A DNA stretch of 64,000 bases from Membranipora membranacea (lineage: Eukaryota > Bryozoa > Gymnolaemata > Cheilostomatida > Membraniporidae), in NCBI GenBank assembly GCA_914767715.1, contig OU612070.1:26896025-26960024 (forward strand). The letters are read 5' to 3'. The translations under genes and the position numbers were made by a program. The notes under the pieces were generated by a model that saw only the letters and a program-made list of their open reading frames with translations, was not told the origin of the DNA and did not search any database. This document shows positions 13,000 through 25,200 of this stretch, one piece after another (position 1 is the first letter of the stretch; each line of letters starts with the position of its first letter).

Positions 13000-14990
13000 G
13001 GTACTTGCCGATGTGATCACCGCTTCATAGGGTTGAAGTCTTTGGTAATTTGGCACTAGTGGTCCGTATTTCAGTCCGACGTCAAGATACCAGGCAAACC
13101 AGGGTAGAGCGTAGGGTAGCTAGCCAGGGGAACAGAGAAGACGGTCCTCAGGGTCTAAGTTATTCCATGCTTCACTTGTACACACAAAGAGAGTGGACGT
13201 GTGAACTTTGGTCTTGTGATGCTCAACATTGTATTGGAGGCCATGTCGGCGAGTACTCTTTCGGCTGTCTGATGGTGTTGTGTACTCTGATAGTGTTGTT
13301 TTGATCTCTTGTTAGTGCATGGCCCTAAACAGGCCAATTCGTCTCCATTGCCGTCGGTCATCAAGTGGTTCCAAGTCTAGTCTATCGAGCATACTTGTAG
13401 TTGAGGCTGTGCTGATGCGTGGTATATTGAATACCATGCGAGCAGATCTTCTTTGTACAGCTTCGATCTTGGTGGCGAGAGGCTTAGGAAGGGGATCCCA
13501 AGAGCACAAGGCATACTCTAGCACGGGCCGTACTAGCTGTTTGTAGGCCCCACATCTGAGCTGATGAAGCCTAGCTTTGTTGATGCTTTATTGGTGATGT
13601 AGTCTGTGTGTATCCGTCATTTGAGGTCATCCTGGATATTCACTCAAAAGTATTTGTTGGTCACTGGGATAATATGGTTATGCAACATGTATGGCGGTAG
13701 GGTTGTCCTGTTTCTCTCTCGGCTGAATCTTATTATTTCGCATTTGGCAGGGCGGAACTCCATCCTAGCTTCCTGTTCCCATGCCTCCAGGTTCTTCAAG
13801 TCCTCGATGAGCTGAGCTGATTGGACTGCAGTAGTGTAGATGATGGTATCACCAGCGAACAATCTCACCTTTGACTTGACTACTGATGGCAGGTCATTGA
13901 TGTAAAGCAGGAAGAGGACAGGTCCGAGTACAGAGCCTTGGGGCACGCCCGAGGTGACTGCACAAGTCTCAGAGGAGGTTTCTTGGAGAGTGACTGTCTG
14001 GGTCCTCTTAGAAAAGCGGTAGTCCAGTCAGTAATCTGCTTGCTCACGCCAATGTTTGTCATCTTTGCCAGTAGTTTGGCATGGCACACCTTGTCAACGC
14101 CTTGCTGAAATCCAATAAACAGGCGTCCACCTCGTCTCCGGCATCTAGTTCTTTCGAGATGTCGGCAACAAGTTTCACTAGCTGGGTTTCACAGCTTAGC
14201 CTGGCCCTTCAGCCATGCTGTCAATGGTAGAGGAGGTGGTTTCTTTCTATGAACTTCATCAGGTGGCTAGTGATGACGTGTTCTAGCAGTTTACTGTTGA
14301 TGCATGTCAGGCTGATGGGGCGGTAGTTTTCAGGTTTTGATTTGTCTCCATTTTTGAAGATTGGTGTGACGTTTGCATGTCTCCAATCTGCAGGTACACT
14401 GGAATATTTTAGCGACTGATTGAAGATTTTGCAGAGGGGGCCTGCTACAATATCGGCAGTTTCCTTCAATACTCATGCACTTATATTGTCGGGTCCTGAT
14501 GCTTTGTTGATCTTCAGTTGGCCTAGAAGTTTAAGTACACCGTCTTTGTTGACTATTAGGTGCTTCATTTTATGTTGAGGTCGGTGATGGTTGGTGGTTG
14601 GGGAGGTGACTCATGGTGACCAGAAGACTGATTGGAATTGTTCGTTAAGGGCGTCAGCCATGTTCTTCTTGTATGTTAGTAGTTTGTGGCCGGCCTTGAT
14701 TGCTATTATGTCATTTGTTTCCCCTCGACGGTGCTTTATGTACGTTCAGAACTTCTTAATGGTAGTTCTCTGGGTGTCGTAAGGTTCTGTTAGTAGGTTG
14801 TGTATGTATTGGGTGTGCTGTTGTCTCATTTCTCGCTGGTCTATTCTTTGGTAGTCTTTGTACCTGCGTTCTGTGTTGATCTTCGCTTCCTGAGGATGTT
14901 CCTCTTCTTTATTAAGTCTAAATAGAATGGTACCGATGCGTTTTGACAATCACCTATGTGGCACCTTCCTGAGGGTTTCTCTTTGAATAA
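13000..14990 (-). mobile_element. Non-LTR retrotransposon (CR1/Jockey-like), degraded copy B
   Basis: Pieces of one reverse transcriptase ORF lie on the minus strand in several frames. From 5' to 3' they are a basic linker (about 14949-14746), the palm start (PENYRPISLTCINSKLLEHV, about 14469-14221), a fingers/palm fragment (14089-13880), PQGSVLGPVLFLLYINDL (about 13946), the active-site region, and a C-terminal domain with GLFRAMH (about 13524-13312). The catalytic F/YADD reads FAGD. With at least three frameshifts, the copy is dead. It has no endonuclease part, so it is 5'-truncated. It differs in protein sequence from copies A and C, so it is a separate family or an older lineage. Confidence 0.82.
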
Positions 14991-14999
14991 TATCTATTG

Positions 15000-15607
15000 A
15001 AAAGCATAACACTGTTTTTTTTTTTAGAATAAATAGACAGGCTGCTTGGTAATATGTCTCAGGATATACTTGGCTACCATGATGGTGACATGAAGAATGA
15101 AGCTCAGGACAATATCCCAACAGCTGGATTTAGCGGTAGGCCTACATGACAAAAATTTATGCAGTTCTGAATGGGCACTAAAACTGTTGCTGTGGTCAAG
15201 TGTTTTAAGACATCTGGCAGGGGCTGTATGGGACATGCCTTACAGCCTTGTTGTTTGTGCTGTAGGGGTCACATAAGTGCTGTAATACATGTCCCATACA
15301 GCACCTGTCGCATGCCTCACAACATCCAATTGTTGGATAGAACTATATACCTCAAATATGCCTTATCATGTAACATGGGCGGCACCAACAAACCCTCTAC
15401 TATTTTTAACCTGGCTACTGCCCATACAGAACTGGACTTTTTCTGTAATATATGTGAAACCTATTTGCTGTATATTCTGAGATGGAATGATGAAATCTAA
15501 AATTGTACTTAGTCAGAATTATGAGTGCAAAGTAATCTACTCATGGGCCTCAGTGGTCCAGTTTTGTGCTAACCTATTTCTTGTTGTAACTCCAACCTCT
15601 GTTGCAG
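15000..15607. other. 5' region or intron of the ELAV-like gene with a short palindrome
   Basis: The first visible ELAV exon begins at 15608 in phase 1, so coding sequence must exist upstream, but no convincing start exon was found here. The stretch contains an inverted repeat: GCTGTATGGGACATG near 15225 and CATGTCCCATACAGC near 15288, separated by about 48 bases. Otherwise nothing is supported. Confidence 0.4.
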
Positions 15608-18600
15608 ATTATGGTGCCGAGGAGTCCGTTGGAGCCTCAGATTGTGGTGAAGTGAGGAATAAACTTATAATCAATTATTTACCTCAGTCTCTGACTGATG
15701 AGGCCTTCACCACTCTCTTCTCTAAGTGTGGTCAGGTACGGTACTGATATATTACATTGATAACATTTCTCTTCAGTTATTTACCCTGATAACATGTTTC
15801 TCAATTTAGTAGCAATGAGATTGTTACAGGTTCTTTATACTTTTTTGGCGTAAATAATGTTAATATCATTATCATCAGTAAGGCTGCAGTACAATGTTAC
15901 ATGATTGTAGAGTTGATTAAGTTTGGTGTTTGCGTGAAACAAATGCATAAAATAAATCCAATATCTTACAATCTTGTTTTCTTGTAAGTAGCCACCATGT
16001 AATTGAAATATATAATTACCGAGCAGTTTTGCTATTGGCCCTTGCACATATTGTTTTGCTGTGTTTGTAGCTGTTGAGTTGTAAGATTGTAAAGAATCAT
16101 GCGACAGGTTACAGTTTCGGATACGGGTTTGTTGATTACGTTAACGGAGCAGATGCAGCGACAGCGATACAACAACTAAACGGTCACAGGATACTCAACA
16201 AAACACTCAAGGTGAAAACTACCTACCTGAGTAATGCTGTCATTCAGATTTGTTAAATATCATAAATAAATGATATAGATGCACAAGGTAACGGACCTTG
16301 GTGTGGTTATGTACAAAAAAATTGATATTTACTTAGGTGAAAGCATGTGCAAGGTCGGAAGCTTCACATTAAGTCAGTGAAGCAACTCAATGACTGTATC
16401 TCGGGGTTTTCTGTTCTTTCATCATGCTTATACAACTCTGAAATGGTAGGCGTATATTTTTAGTTGAACAAGTTAACAACTAAACCACAACTCTTACCAG
16501 TTAGGCCTATGTGATGATCTCATTCAGAAATACGTTATCATTGACTGTGGCTTATTTGTAAGTTTGTTTACTCAGGTGGCCTACGCCAGAGCAAAAACAG
16601 AAAAAGGAACTAATCTGTATGTAACAGGTCTACCTCATGACTGCTCTGATGGTAGACTACAGCATCTGTTCAAGCAGTACGGAGACGTCATACAGACTCG
16701 TATTCTGATGGATAAGAGTACAGGTAGGTGTGCTTAGTCGGCCACCGTGACATCACTGTGTCACTTTAGTTATACAATCGGTATTTACAAGAATGATAAA
16801 ATTGAATGTGTGCACTGATTAATATATGGACTAGGAAAAAAGCAAAATATAGAGAAAGTTAATAAACAAAGATTGGCTGAGGTTTATGCTGTCAAAATAA
16901 GAGATCAAGGTTGAAAGAGATGATTTGACACGTATTTGAGACTTGCTGACCTTAGGTCAGAAAATAGAATGTCAATATCTGTGTGGAAAGTAGGCCAGTC
17001 TCTGTGCTTAAACCCGTGTGGCAATCCTCTGTGTTCATTGGTATGCAAAAAATGTAGTGATATTATCTAATCATGTCAAAGTTGAAATTAGCCAGATTTT
17101 CGTAACAAAATTTTTTTACTGCATTGTGAGGATGGTTACAGAAAGTTTTTGGACCAACCAAATAGTGATGTTCTCTCTCCTACTTGTTACAGGTAGAGGT
17201 TCTGGAGCAGGGTTCGTAATCTATGCTACAAAACAGGATTGTGATAAATGTATCGCTGAGCTAAATGGTACCACACCTCAGGGATTCCCAAAACAGATCA
17301 ATGTTAAGTACGCTAATACCTCGGGATTCAATCCACATCAAAACATCACAGCACAAAATCAGGTAAGTGTCATTCATTACTCACAACTTGTTTGGCATGA
17401 TATTCTTTTTTTATAATCACGCTGATAGTTAAATCAAAATAAATAGGATGCTGCAGGTATATATTGGGAAAAAAGGAAATAATGAGGGAATTATTAGGGG
17501 AAAAATTGTAATGAATAAATAATTTTGCAAACCATGAAATAATGACTTGCATATTGATATCTATTCAACTAACCTAAATATATAGTATAAATCAGTTGCA
17601 GATTGACAGTTTAAGTAAATAACTATACCTCCTATTTCTGTTTTGAAATATCTCACAAATTAGCGTTAAATGTATAGGGGGTTTTTCCTCTTATTTAGGT
17701 TGAGTCGACAGCTGGCCCTATGAGAAATAACGGTAAATTCACCAAATCAGTCAGGTTAGTAGCCAGCAGAAGAGTGAAACACTGTCGGCTGTGTCATTGG
17801 ATTTTGAGAATATGTTGCTGTCATCATAAGGCCAACTAGGCTGACACATAAGATTAATGTCAGTTATTCATATTGGAGGCTGTGATAGGGAGTTGTGGTT
17901 AATAATTTTAGGAAGCTAAGATTCACCATAACTAAGATTACACAACTCTATGAGCATTTACTTATATGCTGTTTGCAACGATCCCTGACATGATTGGGGT
18001 TTCCAGGCAGTTTGGTATCATGCGTCAAGTTCGTGTTTCCAACCCAGGGCCAGTCGATTGCCAAGCTTAATCACCTGACCACCACTCCATCAACATGTAC
18101 TATGTTTGAAAATTTGTAAGATATATTGTATAATATTTATTTTGTAGCCGACCTTCTCCCATACAGAGACATGAAACAGGCTTAATCACAGATCCTGGGC
18201 TAGCTGCCCGTAATGAACTAGGTATTATCTTATTTATAAGAAATATGCCAATCAACACCACAGAGGAAGCTTTATACCTTCTCTTCTCCAAACACGGCAC
18301 CATCAGGAAGGTAAATTAAAAATTTGAAAATGCAAAAATGAACTTTTTTGTGGGACCTAAATTGAGTGGCAATTACGGCCTATTAGCCTTGTTGTCTGCA
18401 AATATGTTTGATCATGCTTGAACAAGAATTTTCCACCAATCTTCACCAACTCAGGTGAAATTTCATACCACTATTCTGAAGAGAGTGCACGTTCACTTTG
18501 AATCTGCAAGAGATGCTCCTCAGAACCCAATACATTTTTCTTATCGCAATTTATCAACACCACCATCTGGACAACCATACGTTGGTGACATACTTTGGAG

Positions 18601-20395
18601 TTATCTTCCCAAAATGTTTAAGTTCAAAGAGTGGACAACTCACAACTAAGTCTATGTCAATCAATCTTTGTCAGGAAGGTCTATTATCTATTTTGCCTAT
18701 CGTCAACAAAGACAGACCAGTATATATTGTAGTCAGCAAACAGTCACATATTGCTGTTCTATCTATGAACAAACCTTCAAATAGTATGCAATTATCATGT
18801 TTCGGCTTTTAATACATCATGCCAACAATATAATTAGATTTACATATTATTACAAGACTATTGCAAAACTTTTTGTTTATGTTCTTTTCTTCTTGTGTTG
18901 GCCTTAGCATAGCTTAATTGGAATAACCACCCATAATTATTTGAGCCGATATCACCACACCAGCTCCAATTATGTATTGATCACCCTTCAAGGTAGTCCC
19001 CTCCTTGCACAGACCATTTTCACTATAATATTTTTACATTCTCGGCTTATAGAAATGTAAGATTATGTATGGTTGTAGGTGAATATCATGCGAGACAACA
19101 AAGGAGAAGGGAGAGGTTTTGGTTTTGTCACAATGCTTAAAGATGAGGAGGCCCTGACTGCTGTACTCAAACTAAATAACTCAATGTTTGAAGGAAGGAA
19201 AATAGAAGTTCGGTTCAAACTCAAGGTCTGTATGTAGTAGATTGATAGACAAACTTCTATCGTATCTATGTATTACTGAATGCACTGAGAGGATTATTTG
19301 TGCGGCTGAAGCTGATATTTGAGTTAAATGTAACGGCGTCTTTATATCTGTTCCTGATGTGGTATCACATGTAAGCTTGAACATATTTGGATATTAGCTT
19401 TCGTAAGAAGGCACGTATATTGTTAATATGATGGTCTGTAGCCAATTGGTTAAGATCAGAGTTCTCATCAAACTGATTTTTGGTAAATGTATTGTCACTG
19501 GTTACTTTAAATATATAGATGATTAACCTTTTGTAGGATGCAGGTACACAGGCAGCCGTACCTGAAGAAGTACCTGCTGCTCAGTCGAGGATGCCGATGC
19601 CTATGACATCACACTATCAGCCTCAGTCTCAGCCGGCCCCTTATCAGTCTCAGCAAGTGGTATGTTATCGTCTCACCCCCCGCTCTTACTACCCCCATGT
19701 AATAATGTAATTGAAATTATGGAAAACTATAGAAGTCATTCATTCATTCACTCAATATATTACCCGGAACAGTATACTTGAATGTGTAGTATGCTGCCAT
19801 CTTGTCTCTCTCCGTCACATCAGCACTTTTGAGGGTAATTCGAATTTCGTCACGGGTAATTGTGTCAATACACACAGTAACAATAAATTATAAATAAATA
19901 AAAAGGACATATTATTTAGCCAAATGAGGTGAAGGTTACTCACCATTACATTTGTACAACTCAAGAGAGACTAAGAATTTATGGTGGTAACTGAATAGGT
20001 CTTCATATAGTCAGTGATAATCTATCTCACTTTAATTTCAGTATATTCCCTCTCAGGATGATCGAAATCTTCCTTACAGAAGGAGTATGGTTAGAGAGAG
20101 AATGGGCCCAACTGAGTATGATTACACAGAGGGGTATCAAGGGGCGTCACCGTACGTCCCATATCAAGTGGGATACAACCCTCCGATTCGCCCTCAGGCA
20201 AGATCAGCTCCCCGTCACCCTGGCCCTATAGATTATGGACATCAGTCTCGCGTCCCTGGCCCAGCCCCTCCTGTTAGATACCCTGCGGCCAGACCTGGTA
20301 TGAGGGCTGTTCAACATTCTGTAGCCACCCCTCGCAGACATCCTGATGTGCACAGTCACACTCATCAGTATGACTCACAGCCCCATTACTTCTAA
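15608..20395 (+). CDS. ELAV/Hu-like RNA-binding protein, three RRMs (5' exon missing)
   Basis: Nine exons join in frame: 15608-15735, 16071-16211, 16576-16723, 17193-17362, 17699-17754, 18148-18310, 19079-19225, 19537-19659 and 20042-20395 (stop TAA), about 475 codons. RRM1 has RNP2-like LIINYLP and RNP1-like YGFVDY. RRM2 starts after a short linker with LYVTGLP and has GAGFVIY. RRM3 has LFIRNM and GRGFGFVTM. Tandem RRM1-RRM2, a hinge and a distal RRM3 are the ELAV/Hu layout. These proteins bind AU-rich elements or poly-pyrimidine RNA and act in mRNA stability and splicing. The start Met lies in an upstream exon not found. Unlike typical ELAV proteins, which end soon after RRM3, this one continues for about 160 residues rich in Pro, Gln, Tyr and Arg, across two exons. 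Family assignment is firm; the exact orthologue (ELAV, Hu or RBP9) is not. Confidence 0.9.
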
Positions 20396-22218
20396 ACAGA
20401 TATCATACCTTCTGTCATAACCTGACCGTCAGCCAATCAATCCCCATCTTCTTATAGTCATGTTGTTATTTCATTTCTCATATTACTTTATTTTTTCTTT
20501 TATTTACTTGGGTAAGCTGACATTTTTGTCAGTGATCTTTTTTTTCTTTTGTTGAAGGCAATTAGCATTCGACTGGATATGTTTTGTTTGTTCTTGGCTG
20601 TAACAAGGGAGATGCATCATTCTGTAAATAAGCTGAGTACGTATCTTCAACCTTGGTTAACTTTCAATTTGATAGTTGACATCAAACAAACACTTGGCTA
20701 CTTCGCCAAACTCAAAGTTCAGTTTACTTTTTCTGTTAATTTTTTTCATGTAAATACAAATATAAAGGTTTTGCAGTACGATCAGAAGCAGTTTTTCTTT
20801 TTTTTAATTCTTACATTTTCTTACTCGATTTTGGCTTTCCTGCAGTTATGCTGATAGAGTGTTTGGCATAGTTTATATATAAACCCGTCAGGTGACCTGA
20901 CTACCCTAGGACAGGTGCAGCTTCGTACTGACAAATACTGCAGCTGATGTTCTTATTATTGTTAACATACTTCTTATTCATTTCTATTATTATGACTTTG
21001 GGAAAATATGACATTCCCTTACTTTTAATTTCTTGAAAGTTCAACATCATGCCAAGCTATGGGCTGCCCTGCCTGTCTTATTTTTTCTTGAATTGGCTTT
21101 TGAAATTGAGATCAATTTGTTTCTAAATTCAATTAAATTCAATTTAATATGTTTCCGAACTTGAATTTCTTTTTTTACTTTTTAAGTTTCAGACTTTGAC
21201 TATTCTAAGTTATGTGTACACTCAACATATTATTCTGGGTGTAGGTTGATTTTGGAAAACTTCTATGGTTTACCTACCGGGCTGGATCAGGGAAATAATC
21301 TCAAATCACCCCTGCTGCTGCCACCTACATTACTTTTGATTATTTTTGGCTCACCTGTTACCTGATCTTTGTGAGCAAGCCCATATCAGATGGTAGATTA
21401 CTCTCTGAGGTAGCATGTATCACACCACAGGTTGTGTACTACCACTCCATATTGCTTTGGTTTAGTCAGCCATGTAACATATCTCCAGAGATGTTGAAGG
21501 CCTTTCCTTGGTCATGCCATGGTTAGTTTTATTGAGAGGCGGATGTATGATTGGTTTGTGCGAGAGAATGTCAGAGTGTGGTTTCTTTGCGGGTCATTGT
21601 ATTCCAAATGTTTGAAGATTTTTGACACCTTGGTGAATTACTCAACCTGATAAAGATCACAGAAATTGCATAGAGTTTAGTTAAAACAGCTCCCCAGGTA
21701 GTCCTAGTTCTACAGGTCTTGGATCAAAAGGCAGGACTTTTTTCACCGCCTATCATTGATCCAGATCTTCAGTTTATAATGTATCTGAAACCTAAAAGTT
21801 CACCCTTGAGATTGTAACAACCATACACTGCTCCACCTATTGATATAACCTTGGTTTACTCTTGTCATGAAACCCCCCCCCCCCCCATCTTCCTGACTCT
21901 TTCCAGCTGAACTAGGGGAGCTGTTGTTTACTCTGTACAGTTTCTGTGTTAGAGTCAAGTGATGAAACTTCTCAAGGTTTCTCATTACTTCAACCACCTT
22001 GTATCATATCACTTTATTTTTGGTTGATATTAGTCTTTACGGAGATACATGACGAAAGCCCTGAAGGTCCTATTTTTTTCTTTCCAGTTATCACTCAGGT
22101 AATCTACTTTATTATCCCTGCTCAAAGTTGACCGTATTTTTGTATAGCCCTGCTAGAGAAGACATAGATACTTATATACTAATTATAAAAATTGTAGATC
22201 CCGTTGCTGAGGTGAGAA
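20396..22218. other. Probable 3' UTR of the ELAV-like gene and intergenic spacer
   Basis: U-rich sequence follows the stop codon, including several T runs of eight or more, which is typical of a long 3' UTR. A poly-C run lies near 21870-21886. The spacer ends at the ADAT3-like start codon, with both genes on the plus strand. No other feature is supported. Confidence 0.4.
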
Positions 22219-25200
22219 ATGGCGACTGCTGAGAGACGCCTGATGAGTTATGTTCTCTCTCCTCAGATAGTATCGCCTATACCAACAGGTACGTTACGCT
22301 GCCAGTCAACAAATCTAAATCTGGGCAGACATACACTGCTATGATCTTGTTCACTGCCTTGCTGCTTACTAACTAGGATTATAATGATCTGTGAGTGACC
22401 TACAGTGGAATTAGAGTTATCCCCCTGTAGGAAACGAATTATGGTCAATAAAATTATGTTGGTCAGAACCTGAATTAGCTCTTTTTAGAAAAGTTCAGGC
22501 ATTTTATGTTGCTAGTGCTTAAGGTAATGTCAAAGACCGATCCGAATATCAACATATCATATACCGTTGGAAAGCTGCCATGCTACTGAAAATGAATACC
22601 TGAACAAAAACTTGATTCGATAACGTTGTGTCATTTTAGGGAGGAAATGAGGCAGAAAACACTGTTTTTGTCAAAGCAGATGGAGGAGTCAAAATAATTG
22701 CAAGAAATTTCAAACCAGGTGGAATGCATACTTAGAGATTGCGTTCATCGTAAAATTTCATTTTCTTTGATATATGACTAGTCTAAACTGACTTTTTACG
22801 TCACGCCATACAATGCATTTTTTTTTGTGAAGCCGTGAAAATATGTGAAATTTCAATCATTAATGACACATCAAATCAAGTTTTTGTTCAGGTATTCATT
22901 TTCAGTAGCTCGGCAGCTTTCCAACGGTATATGATATGTTGATATTCGGATCGGTCTTTGACATTACCTTAATTAATGAATAAACTATGCTTTATATAGA
23001 CAGTTTTCTGAGCTCTGATTTAGGCCTCTATTTGGATTTGTCCTCTCTCCAGTTTGGTATTTTTAACCAACGCCACATAGGAAAAATGTGCTGAAAAGAG
23101 GGTTATCTTGAAAGCCGCTTACAGTAGGATAAAAAGGATTTTTGATTCAGAATCTACGCCATTGAAAACTGATAGGGACATAGTTTGGGAAATACTTTTG
23201 GTATTCGGTTAGTCAATTATATCAATTTCGGCTAGTTTTGCGGACCATTTGGCAGAATTTTTCTTGAATTTCGTCACTAAAATTAAGATTTTTCAACATT
23301 CAAGCCCCCAATGATTTGGAAACCCTGTCTCACAGAGTTTTTCAATGGTGCGGATTCTGAATAAAAAATCAATTTTATCCTAACATAAGCGGTTTTCAAG
23401 AAAACCCTCTTTCAGCACGTTTTTCCTATGCGACGTGGGTTAAAAGTACCAAACTGGAGAGAGGACAACTCCAGATTGAGGCATAAATCAGAGCTCAGAA
23501 AACTGTCTATTGCTAAGCCCAACGTAAGACTTGCTTATATCATTTAAAGGTCACATTCTGAGACTTATCATGTGTTGTTGATTATTTTTGACAGACCAGT
23601 TTGTCGCCGTTGAGATCACTGACCCAAAGAAGACTGCATCGATTATTAAGTGAGTCCAAATCAAAACAATTATAAAAGACTTTTCATCAAGGGCTTGACC
23701 TGGATTATATATATCAGAATATATGACTGTCCCTTTCTTCTGATCTGAGTTTGGTACACATACACATTTGGGACATGGTATGCAAAATTGAGCAGTTACA
23801 TCTCCTGACAAAATATCAATCTATTTTTCCACAAAGTAACATGGTCTCAGTTTCATCTCTTAGGGTGCTTTGGGTGTACCATCAATCTCAAGATTTAATA
23901 CAATAAATGCTGACCTCACATGTTACTCGGTCCCTTTTCACAGATTGCTGAATGAGAAGCATCCTCTAACACAGTATAATCACCTAAGGAGGGTAAAATC
24001 ATTCACTGATGAAGGTAAGTCACTAGTTATACCATCTGACAATGGAGGTTAGCTGTGATAATTCTCATGAAATAGTGATGATAGCTGTTGCTGGTTGTCA
24101 GACCCTGTAAAGACACATCTTCAAAACTTAGAGTGGTTCACTTGCTTTTTAGGTAAAGTAGGACAAATCATAGAGAAAGGTTTTGTAAATTTAACATTAC
24201 AGGACGGGACTACTTGCAATAACCTTACAATCAGAACTGCTCTGTATAAATCAGAATTCCTTACCATTATAACTGAAGCTGTCACCACTGTATGTTTTCT
24301 GTATTTGTCAGATGGAGTGAAGAGGTTACACATATTACTATGCCCCTACCCAGATACCACCTCCTTCACTGATAGGTATCATATAGAGCACCTGTCAGAC
24401 ACATGTCAGATGGACATGACAGCCATGTCTACACAGTGTTATCTCACCAAGGCCGCTTCTCGTCAGCCCATCACGCGACAGCAGGATGATACATGCAGAA
24501 AACTGTGGCCAACATTCTTCCATCTGGACAAGAGGTAATATTATTAAGGAGATACCACATTTCTTACAAACATATCGTGTTCAAAACCCTAGCTTGTCAT
24601 CATAGTCAATTGTTTGACTATGTTTTGACTTTGTTTTGATGAAAAAGACTGCTAAGCCAAACATTTAAACATCATATCAATATCCGCCTAACAGGAAAAC
24701 ACCCAAGAGGAAAAAATCGCGTTGATAGGTGATAAAAACTCGGTGAGAAGTCTTTGGTGGAGTGATGTTGCTGTTTGATATTAATGTTAATACTATTTGT
24801 TGATAGTTTGGAGAGTAAACTGGGAGTCAAAGATTGCAGTGAGGAGGACAACAAGTATATAGAGATGGCTCTAGAACTGGCTAAAGAATCTACATCAAGT
24901 GACAACCAGGTATATAGGTTTATGTTATATGATGCTCTGAAGGCTACATACCGTTGATAAAACCTCTGAGGCTGTTGTCAACATATATGTTTACAACCGC
25001 TAAGTGCTTTTTGCCTACAAAGCCTACATACCCCTGGATGGTGAGGCATTTGCTGTAGAAAAAGTTTTCCATTTCACACATGCTTGAAAAAGCTAACTTT
25101 AGAACAAGCTAACATTAACACATCCTCTTTTCTTCATATGTACTTGTACCTCAGCTAGCCCAAATTAACTGCTAGCTATCATTTAGTGAGCCCCAAACTA

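Noticed and set aside
13050-13304. 84-codon plus frame
   Set aside because: It lies antisense to the C-terminal domain of LINE copy B and has no independent support.
15487-15607. Upstream part of the open frame before the first ELAV exon as coding N-terminus
   Set aside because: A good acceptor (TTGTTGCAG) lies at 15607. The upstream residues are hydrophobic and unlike any ELAV N-terminus, so this is treated as intron read-through.
24121-24333. 70-codon minus frame within ADAT3
   Set aside because: Antisense shadow of the ADAT3-like intron and exon, with no domain.
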